A stretch of 11,216 bases of DNA from GCA-002282575 sp964646525. GTDB taxonomy: Bacteria; Pseudomonadota; Gammaproteobacteria; Thiomicrospirales; Thiomicrospiraceae. The DNA is taken from the NCBI GenBank assembly GCA_964646525.1, contig CAZYER010000047.1, positions 1 through 11,216 of the forward strand. Direction: 5' to 3'. A program made the position numbers and the translations under genes. The notes beneath the pieces are model-generated. The model was not told where the DNA came from and searched no databases. It worked only from the letters and a program-made list of their open reading frames with translations. Positions 7,077 to 11,216 of the stretch are shown piece after piece; position 1 is the first letter of the stretch; every line of letters starts with the position of its first letter.

Positions 7077-7367
7077 ATGAGCAGCTTATCTTTATCTCAA
7101 AAAATAGGAACCAGTTTCCCATACGACTGGTCTAATCCTTCTGGAATGACAGAAGAAGTGTTTATTCGCCTTGTCATGACTAGGGGGTTGTTTAAGGATA
7201 TGCTAACAACCATCCGTTATATGGGATTTGAGCGTGTCCAGCCCATTTTTGACGAGATGGAACCCATGCTTCCTGCAATGACCAAGCAAGTTTATGGCAA
7301 TATTAAAATAGGCTATCAGAATGCTCAAAGTCGAATCGCTGCCAGAAAATACGAAAAACCTATTTGA
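7077..7367 (+). CDS. Small partner protein of the AbiEii-type toxin, putative antitoxin
   Basis: 96 residues with no signal peptide or membrane segment. The N-terminal part holds FPYDWSNPSGMTEEVFIRLV, followed by a helical region with GFERVQPIFDEM. Small proteins with a DWSNP-like opening and an E-x-x-I-x-x-V helix often precede nucleotidyltransferase toxins of the AbiEii superfamily; I recognise the arrangement but not a named family. No helix-turn-helix is obvious, so this is not a classical AbiEi. I chose ATG 7077 because AAAAAAGGA ends 13 bases upstream and the upstream TTG at 7017 only adds low-complexity residues. The gene overlaps the next by 47 bases, which strongly ties their expression. 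The antitoxin role is inferred from position. It lies 74 bases after wcaJ-tail copy A. Confidence 0.6.
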   Translation: MSSLSLSQKIGTSFPYDWSNPSGMTEEVFIRLVMTRGLFKDMLTTIRYMGFERVQPIFDEMEPMLPAMTKQVYGNIKIGYQNAQSRIAARKYEKPI

Positions 7368-8061
7368 AAAGATACGCCATCATCCTGAATTATCGGCATT
7401 GACTTTAGTCGGTGGGACAGCAATTTCGCTTCTGGTTGCCCATAGGTTGAGCATGGATTTAGACTTTTGTACCTTTGAAGATAGGTTGCCGTCTTACCAA
7501 ATCAATCGATTCATTCAATCGCTTAAAAATGATGGGCATCAGGTATTTGATGCCACTGCACCCAACCAAAAAGCACAGTTCAAAATCAACTCAGGAAAAG
7601 TCCTAGACGACTATGCGCGAGATTATGTCATAGATGGCGTTAAGGTGACATTTTTTGCGTATGATGCCGATAAAAAAACCAAAGCGTTTCTTGCCTCTCA
7701 AGCGAGTTTTTGTGATTTAGCTGCGTTCAAAATGATGTCATTAAAAGGGCTTTTTGCCATGAAGTCGCTACTTCCTGAACGGCGCAGTAAGTCTCGCGAT
7801 TTGTATGATTTGTGGTATCTGATTCATAAAGAGGGTTTTTCTATTGAGGCACTCTTTGACATTGTTGAGTCCTACTCAGATTCAAGGATGATCGATCAAA
7901 CAGTTTATGTGTTGACAGGCATAACGCCGATTGATGATAAGACTGATGAAGGGTTAGATGCCGTTAATGTGCAGATGTCTTTGCAAGGGTTGTATGAGTT
8001 TTTTCAAAAAGAAATTGCAATCTATCAGCAGCTAAAATCAGAAGTGGCCTTTTTGCTTTAG
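7321..8061 (+). CDS. AbiEii/AbiGii-type nucleotidyltransferase toxin
   Basis: 246 residues of the DNA polymerase beta-like nucleotidyltransferase superfamily. LTLVGGTAISLLVAHRLSMD (residues 28-47) then LDF contains the GG-T/S nucleotide-binding turn and the DLD pair of metal-binding aspartates. KSRDLYDLWYL, at about residues 156-166, is the conserved C-terminal block of AbiEii proteins. In this family the enzyme transfers nucleotides to an RNA target such as tRNA and arrests growth, often as phage defence; MenT and AbiE are described examples. The target here is not known. The ATG at 7321 lies inside the partner gene with a 47-base overlap; it matches the usual length before the GG motif and no later good start exists. 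Only a weak ribosome-binding site is visible, so translation is probably coupled. The stop lies only about 10 bases before wcaJ-tail copy B. Confidence 0.8.
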   Translation: MLKVESLPENTKNLFEKIRHHPELSALTLVGGTAISLLVAHRLSMDLDFCTFEDRLPSYQINRFIQSLKNDGHQVFDATAPNQKAQFKINSGKVLDDYARDYVIDGVKVTFFAYDADKKTKAFLASQASFCDLAAFKMMSLKGLFAMKSLLPERRSKSRDLYDLWYLIHKEGFSIEALFDIVESYSDSRMIDQTVYVLTGITPIDDKTDEGLDAVNVQMSLQGLYEFFQKEIAIYQQLKSEVAFLL

Positions 8062-8071
8062 GGTAACTTTT

Positions 8072-8147
8072 ATCGAACACGGATCACTACTAACATCATC
8101 ATAATGCTGTTTAAGGGTTTTGTGCACAGCAATGCGAGGTGATGGGA
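8072..8147 (+). repeat. wcaJ-tail repeat, copy B (stranded gene end)
   Basis: A second copy of the wcaJ 3' end. ATCGAACAC at 8072-8080 equals 6915-6923, then the alignment needs a 13-base deletion, and 8100-8147 matches copy A at 41 of 48 positions. In the wcaJ frame it still reads IMLFKGFVHSNAR then stop. Differences such as GGG/GGT, CAT/CAC and CGG/AGG are synonymous. There is no start codon or catalytic part, so it is a non-functional tail. It begins about 10 bases after the toxin stop. Confidence 0.85.
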
Positions 8148-8216
8148 TTTAGTGGCTGCTCGAATTGAGATTTTTAAGTGGGTCATTACAAAAGTTATAA
8201 CCCATCGATGTATTAT

Positions 8217-8235
8217 TGTATGACAATGTCATTCA
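8217..8235. promoter_or_regulatory. Candidate operator for the DinJ/YafQ-type module
   Basis: TGTATGACAATGTCATTCA is a 19-base imperfect palindrome: seven of eight outer pairs match around a three-base centre. It lies 27 bases before the antitoxin ATG and overlaps the likely promoter (TATTAT at 8211-8216, possible TTACAA -35 at 8186-8191 with a long 19-base spacer). Ribbon-helix-helix antitoxins of the DinJ family repress their own operon from such palindromes. The role here is inferred. Confidence 0.5.
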
Positions 8236-8261
8236 GAATCTATTGAAAGGATGATCATATT

Positions 8262-8525
8262 ATGGCAGCAAGTGCACTGGTGCAGACAAGAATTCACCCA
8301 GATATTAAGCAAGAAGCAGCTCTGGTGTTGGCAGCAATGGGATTGACTGTATCTGACGCAGTTAGATTGATGTTGACAAGAGTCGCTCAAGATAAGTTAT
8401 TACCATTTGAGCCACTGATTCCGAATGCGGCTACTATTGATGCGATGAAAGCCGCTAGAGATGGTGATACGAAAAAGTTTAATGATCTTGATGCGTTAAT
8501 GGCTGATTTGCATGCGGACGATTGA
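8262..8525 (+). CDS. RelB/DinJ family antitoxin
   Basis: 87 residues. The N-terminal half ALVQTRIHPDIKQEAALVL and MGLTVSDAVRLML is a ribbon-helix-helix DNA-binding domain of the DinJ type. KLLPFEPLIPNAATIDAMKA marks the start of the toxin-wrapping C-terminal part, where PF-x-P-x-x-PN-x-x-T is typical of DinJ. It should neutralise the adjacent YafQ-like toxin by binding and autorepress the operon as a complex, probably at the palindrome 8217-8235. AAAGGA ending 10 bases before ATG 8262 is a good ribosome-binding site. The stop overlaps the toxin start by 14 bases, the usual antitoxin-first order. The gene starts 114 bases after wcaJ-tail copy B. Confidence 0.9.
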   Translation: MAASALVQTRIHPDIKQEAALVLAAMGLTVSDAVRLMLTRVAQDKLLPFEPLIPNAATIDAMKAARDGDTKKFNDLDALMADLHADD

Positions 8526-8793
8526 ACGGACCACTCAATTCAAGCGCGACTATAAGCGAGAATTGAAAGGACGTTACCGTGCTGAGTTGGATGAAATTCT
8601 TCTGCCCGTTATTAAGACGCTGATGCAAGATCTGTCTCTGTCTGTAGAATACCAGGATCACCAGCTGACAGGCAACTGGAAAGACCATCGCGATTGCCAT
8701 ATCAAGCCCGACTTGGTGTTGATTTATCGACTGCCAGATATAGAAAGCCTCCAGCTTGTAAGGCTCGGTTCTCATGCAGAGTTGGGTTTATAA
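8512..8793 (+). CDS. YafQ-type RelE-superfamily mRNA interferase toxin
   Basis: 93 residues. Toxins of this family cut mRNA in the ribosomal A site. The block QDHQLTGNWKDHRDCHIKPD (residues 48-67) then LVLIYR matches the YafQ core. His50, His63 and Asp67 align with the same-numbered catalytic residues of E. coli YafQ, and His88 in LGSHAEL aligns with His87. Two differences are visible: the Trp after Asp67 is Leu, and the aromatic residue usually following SHxEL is Gly, giving HAELGL at the C-terminus. The toxin may thus be altered in activity, although Leu at the first position is common in relatives. Its ATG lies inside the antitoxin gene with only a weak ribosome-binding site, so translation is probably coupled. 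Confidence 0.9.
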   Translation: MRTIERTTQFKRDYKRELKGRYRAELDEILLPVIKTLMQDLSLSVEYQDHQLTGNWKDHRDCHIKPDLVLIYRLPDIESLQLVRLGSHAELGL

Positions 8794-8863
8794 TAGGTTT
8801 CGTGTGCGTGAGAATTTGTTACGGTAAAGAAATTACTTGGCAATGTTTTAAGGAGTCAGAGCG

Positions 8864-8950
8864 ATGTACTACGATGCTGTTAAAGTAGAGCCAAGAGGTC
8901 AAGATATCTCACCAAGCAAACTCTTTGCAGAATTAAGAAGTCATTCATGA
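8864..8950 (+). CDS. Short ORF, probable truncated DUF2442-like remnant
   Basis: 28 codons encoding MYYDAVKVEPRGQDISPSKL and then FAELRSHS. It has the best Shine-Dalgarno sequence of the region: AAGGAG, eight bases before the ATG. The opening MYYDxxKVxP resembles the N-terminus of DUF2442 proteins, which often accompany toxin-like partners, and FAELR resembles a later segment of that family, so an internal deletion is likely. The stop TGA falls inside wcaJ-tail copy C. Either it is a decayed third gene of module 2 or a genuine small peptide gene. No function can be assigned. Confidence 0.4.
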   Translation: MYYDAVKVEPRGQDISPSKLFAELRSHS

Positions 8951-8993
8951 CCTTGTTTGAGGGCTTTGTGCATAGCAATGCGCGTTGATGGGG
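8946..8993 (+). repeat. wcaJ-tail repeat, copy C (stranded gene end)
   Basis: Matches copy A at 43 of 48 positions, including 20 identical bases spanning the hairpin core. In the wcaJ frame it reads MTLFEGFVHSNAR then stop. Of five differences from copy A, four are synonymous (ACA/ACC, CTG/TTG, GGG/GGC, CGG/CGT) and one changes Lys to Glu. It overlaps the stop codon of the short ORF. A gapped similarity may extend upstream to about 8921. The 330 bases between the YafQ-type gene and hipB hold this repeat, the short ORF and the hipBA control region. Confidence 0.88.
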
Positions 8994-9057
8994 CTGTAGC
9001 AGTGTGTATTGGGTAGTTTTGTTGCGTTCTAAAATATCAACCACAACAAAACATGGT

Positions 9058-9109
9058 TAAAATATTTTACAAAAAATAATTTTACGGCTAAAATATAAAA
9101 TATTTTATA
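9058..9109 (+). promoter_or_regulatory. hipBA promoter with two palindromic operators
   Basis: TTTACA (9066-9071) and TAAAAT (9089-9094) are separated by 17 bases and form a good sigma-70 promoter with a start near 9101. Two perfect palindromes overlap it: TAAAATATTTTA (9058-9069) on the -35 side and TATAAAATATTTTATA (9094-9109) on the -10 and start, with centres 38 bases apart. A further half-like TAAAATAT lies at 9030-9037. This is the layout expected for HipB autorepression; the binding itself is inferred. Confidence 0.7.
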
Positions 9110-9123
9110 CATATGGTGTTGTC

Positions 9124-9366
9124 ATGGATTATCATTCTTTGAGTGCTTATTGCGCGATCTTACGTCAAGAAGCAGGTAAAACCCAGCAAACCGTTGCCGA
9201 TGATATCGGTATTTCACGCGCAACCCTTAATGCTTTCGAAACAGGACGCGCAACGGACATTGGTTTAAGAAAACTCCTTAAACTATTAGACTATTACGGT
9301 TACGAAGTGCAGGTACAACACAAGGCTGCATTACCCACGCTAGAGATGTTGCTGAATGAACGCTAG
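9124..9366 (+). CDS. hipB: HipB-type antitoxin, XRE-family repressor
   Basis: 80 residues, almost entirely one Cro/CI-type helix-turn-helix domain. LRQEAGKTQQTVADDIGISR (14-33) and ATLNAFETGR place the recognition helix at about residues 30-40, followed by the supporting helices IGLRKLLKLLDYYGYEV. It should bind the palindromes at 9058-9109 to repress the operon and hold HipA inactive as a HipA-HipB-DNA complex. The C-terminal tail ALPTLEMLLNER is short, compatible with the degradable tail of HipB. The start at 9124 is the only ATG before the domain; the ribosome-binding site is weak (GGTG). It overlaps hipA by 11 bases. Confidence 0.88.
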   Translation: MDYHSLSAYCAILRQEAGKTQQTVADDIGISRATLNAFETGRATDIGLRKLLKLLDYYGYEVQVQHKAALPTLEMLLNER

Positions 9367-10519
9367 TTTAAAGGTATTGGTAAATCAAAAGCCCTCTGGT
9401 GTGCTCATTAAAGAAAGTGGTGAGTTTGTGTTTCAGTATCAGCAACCAGCAGCAGAGACATTTATCTCACTTACCATGCCTGTAAGGGCTAAAAACTACA
9501 CCTTGGCCTACTTGATGCCTATTTTTGAAATGCACTTGCCCGAAGGCTATTTGTTATCTGTCATCAAAAAACACTTCGCCAAAATAACGGCTACCGATGA
9601 TTTTGGTTTACTCAACATTTTAGCTCCTAGCGTGCGTGGTCGTTTAACCTATCAAGGTGATCAACAGAAATCTAGTAGCAGCTTGTCTTTATCCGATGTG
9701 TTACACGGGCGAACGGAAAACCTATTTCAATCGTTGGTCGAACGCTTTGCGCTCTCATCCCCATTAAGTGGTGTTCAGCCAAAAGTCTTAGCTAAGGTGC
9801 AAGATAAAGCGACGCTTATGCACGAAGAAGTTATTGTTAAAGCCTGGGGGGATGATTATCCAGAGCTGGCTTTAAATGAATACTTGTGTATGAAAGCGGT
9901 GAAGTTGGCTGGTATTCCAGTACCCGAGTGTTATTTGTCTGATGATGAACGTTTGTTTGTCATGAAGCGTTTCGATGTGCTAGAAACGGGCGAAGCATTA
10001 GGATTTGAAGATATGTGCGTTTTGCAAGCCAAGCGTCGAGATGATAAATACAACGGTAGTTATGAACAGCTTGCCAAAACAATTAAAACCTTTGTTTCAC
10101 CCGAGCATAAACAAGCTTCGCTGAGTCAGTTTTTTAAAATGATGGTGATGAATCATCTCCTACAAAACGGTGATGCCCACCTTAAAAACTTTGGCGTGGT
10201 TTATGATGGACCAAATACTGTCAGACTAGCACCAGCTTACGATGTGGTGTGTACGACGGTTTATGTTTCACAAGATATGACAGCATTGACTATGCAGGGT
10301 ACTAAGCGTTGGCAAAACAAAAAAAGCCTCATCAAATTTGCTATTGACGCGTGCGAGTTAACGCCAAGACAAGCAGAGCAAAGTTACCATGCATGTCTGA
10401 ATGCGCTTGGCTTACTGAGAGAAGAGATCGCGCAGCGCATTAAGCAAGAGCAAGAAATGGAAAAGTTGCACTTGCTCAAGCATTTAATGAAGTTGTGCTC
10501 CGCCGATACACAAATTTAA
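9356..10519 (+). CDS. hipA: HipA-type serine/threonine kinase toxin
   Basis: 387 residues, shorter than the 440-residue E. coli HipA but complete in domains. The first 100 residues form the HipA N-terminal subdomain (LKVLVNQKPSGVL). The kinase core has SGVQPK (138-143) as the nucleotide-binding loop, VIVKAW with Lys162, HLLQNGDAHLKNFGV (267-281) as the catalytic loop with Asp273 and Asn278, and LAPAYDVV (291-298) as the metal-binding DFG-equivalent. All kinase residues are in place, so it should be active. Known HipA phosphorylates glutamyl-tRNA synthetase and triggers persistence, but relatives have other targets, so the substrate is open. The start is inside hipB. A strong terminator follows 32 bases after the stop. 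Confidence 0.92.
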   Translation: MNASLKVLVNQKPSGVLIKESGEFVFQYQQPAAETFISLTMPVRAKNYTLAYLMPIFEMHLPEGYLLSVIKKHFAKITATDDFGLLNILAPSVRGRLTYQGDQQKSSSSLSLSDVLHGRTENLFQSLVERFALSSPLSGVQPKVLAKVQDKATLMHEEVIVKAWGDDYPELALNEYLCMKAVKLAGIPVPECYLSDDERLFVMKRFDVLETGEALGFEDMCVLQAKRRDDKYNGSYEQLAKTIKTFVSPEHKQASLSQFFKMMVMNHLLQNGDAHLKNFGVVYDGPNTVRLAPAYDVVCTTVYVSQDMTALTMQGTKRWQNKKSLIKFAIDACELTPRQAEQSYHACLNALGLLREEIAQRIKQEQEMEKLHLLKHLMKLCSADTQI

Positions 10520-10551
10520 TCCTCCACTGAATTGTCCACTTCTTTAACATT

Positions 10552-10578
10552 AACCGCCTCAATTGAGGCGGTTTTTTT
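10552..10578 (+). terminator. Intrinsic terminator after hipA
   Basis: AACCGCCTC (10552-10560) and GAGGCGGTT (10565-10573) form a perfect nine-pair stem with an AATT loop, followed by a run of seven T bases ending at 10578. It is the only clear terminator between wcaJ and rfaH. It probably ends hipBA transcripts and any read-through from the polysaccharide operon, and isolates rfaH. Confidence 0.9.
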
Positions 10579-10585
10579 ATCGTCG

Positions 10586-10615
10586 TTAAACAAAAAATAG
10601 CCATTGTGGTATCAT
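10586..10615 (+). promoter_or_regulatory. Candidate extended -10 promoter for the rfaH-type gene
   Basis: TGG-TATCAT (10607-10615) is an extended -10 element; the -35 candidate TTAAAC (10586-10591) is weak and 18 bases away. The predicted start at about 10621-10623 coincides with the ATG at 10622, which suggests a leaderless or nearly leaderless mRNA. Confidence 0.5.
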
Positions 10616-10621
10616 GCAAAT

Positions 10622-11122
10622 ATGAAACAATGGTATCTTATCTATACAAAACCGCGCCAAGAGTTAATTGCTGTGGCGAATCTGCAAAATCAAGCTTACA
10701 CCGCATTTGCCCCCCAAGTGAGTGTAAAAAAACGCACCAATCAAGGTTGGAAACAGGTCAACGAGCCACTCTTTCCGAACTATGTTTTTATACAGTTAGA
10801 CGATGTTGCCGATGATTGGAAACCCATTCGCAGTACGCGAGGGGTGAGCGGATTTGTGCGTTTTGGTTCTGGTTTGCCTGCACCTATTAGTGATGCGTTG
10901 ATGCTGCCCTTGTTGGCGCTGGACTGGCAGCAGGTTAGTGAGCAATTATCGATATATCCTAAAGTGGGCGATCGTGTGAATGTATCCATAGGAGAGACGT
11001 GGGTAAGTGCTTTAGTAACGGCTGAAGATGCCAAAGGTCGAGTCGAAGTGTTGCTGAATTTATTAGGTCAAGAGCAAAGTCTGTGGGTTGACTCACGCTT
11101 AGTCAAAGTTTCAATGCTCTGA
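10622..11122 (+). CDS. rfaH: RfaH-type transcription antiterminator (NusG paralog)
   Basis: 166 residues. It would bind RNA polymerase at an ops pause site and suppress termination and polarity in long cell-surface operons. The NusG-like N-terminal domain shows KQWYLIYTKPRQE at the start, NEPLFPNYVF (about 53-62) and STRGVSGFVRFG (about 73-84), the RfaH signatures for polymerase contact. The C-terminal domain shows the KOW-like YPKVGDRVNVSIGE and a LLNLLGQEQSLWV segment. RfaH rather than NusG is indicated by SEPLFPNY-like and TRGVSxFVRFG motifs and a short C-terminal domain. The ATG at 10622 starts MKQWYL, as expected; an upstream TTG at 10604 would overlap the promoter. No Shine-Dalgarno sequence precedes it. 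Its place just behind the polysaccharide operon suggests local control of that operon. Confidence 0.92.
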   Translation: MKQWYLIYTKPRQELIAVANLQNQAYTAFAPQVSVKKRTNQGWKQVNEPLFPNYVFIQLDDVADDWKPIRSTRGVSGFVRFGSGLPAPISDALMLPLLALDWQQVSEQLSIYPKVGDRVNVSIGETWVSALVTAEDAKGRVEVLLNLLGQEQSLWVDSRLVKVSML

Positions 11123-11127
11123 TGTAA

Positions 11128-11216
11128 TTAGTCGCCCCTGAACAACACCACTTTCTCATGTCGATTATGCAACATCTTTTCTGTAAATTCACAGAATTTC
11201 GCCCCAATAATCAATC
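11128..11216 (-). CDS. C-terminal end of an unidentified gene (partial, convergent)
   Basis: The minus strand has an open frame entering at the window edge and ending with TAA at 11130-11128. The last 28 residues include GAKFCEFTEKMLHNRHEKVV and LFRGD. It ends five bases from the rfaH stop in a convergent layout with no visible terminator between. The composition looks protein-like, but I do not recognise the family. An accidental open frame is possible because only 86 coding bases are visible. Confidence 0.45.
   Translation of the reverse strand, partial: LIIGAKFCEFTEKMLHNRHEKVVLFRGD

Noticed and set aside
8694..8888. Plus-strand open frame of 64 codons overlapping the YafQ-type gene
   Set aside because: The first half is an out-of-frame reading of the toxin gene and the second half crosses the good ribosome-binding site and start of the short ORF; no family features.
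6956..8993. CRISPR array
   Set aside because: The three repeats are spaced 846-1144 bases apart, contain coding sequence and differ from each other; the spacing and content do not fit CRISPR.
6956..8993. Integron attC sites
   Set aside because: The repeats lack the paired R and L core sites with RYYYAAC ends and are better explained as copies of the wcaJ coding end.
9008..9020. Possible ops element upstream of hipBA (GGGTAGTTTTG)
   Set aside because: It shares only the GGTAG core with the RfaH element, and a pause site ahead of a TA operon has no clear rationale; chance match likely.

Overview
The window looks like a piece of a gammaproteobacterial chromosome with moderate GC. The evidence is an RfaH-type antiterminator, gammaproteobacterial promoter and terminator style, and toxin-antitoxin families common in that class. 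The genus cannot be fixed from the sequence alone. All complete genes lie on the plus strand; only the two window edges carry minus-strand fragments.

Left edge (1-421): the 5' end of an IS3-family element on the minus strand, then a stranded C-terminal scrap of a HAD-IB hydrolase, a strong intrinsic terminator, and a consensus -10 box set directly at the start of the first operon gene.

Surface-polysaccharide operon (422-6998): six genes packed with 1-11 base overlaps. They are glf (UDP-galactopyranose mutase), a wzx-type flippase, a probable GT-B glycosyltransferase of a little-described family, two GT2 glycosyltransferases of rhamnosyltransferase type, and a WcaJ-type polyprenyl-phosphate sugar phosphotransferase. 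Together they can make a galactofuranose donor, start an oligosaccharide on undecaprenyl phosphate, extend it and flip it to the periplasm. No Wzy polymerase or Wzz chain-length regulator is visible here.

Toxin-antitoxin array (7004-10519): three unrelated modules follow in the same direction. They are an AbiEii-type nucleotidyltransferase with a small partner, a DinJ/YafQ-type pair plus a short degraded ORF, and a HipB/HipA pair. The most unusual feature of the window is here. The 3' end of the wcaJ-type gene is repeated twice more, directly behind module 1 and directly behind module 2. Both extra copies still spell the WcaJ C-terminus (LF[K/E]GFVHSNAR followed by stop), mostly with synonymous differences. 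The layout reads as [wcaJ tail - TA] x 3, as if TA cassettes had been added one after another at the end of the operon, or successive wcaJ alleles had replaced one another and left their tails behind.

Right edge (10520-11216): a strong palindromic terminator closes the array. It is followed by an rfaH-type gene with its own extended -10 promoter, then the last codons of a convergent unknown gene. RfaH proteins help RNA polymerase through long polysaccharide operons, so the regulator sits beside its likely target.
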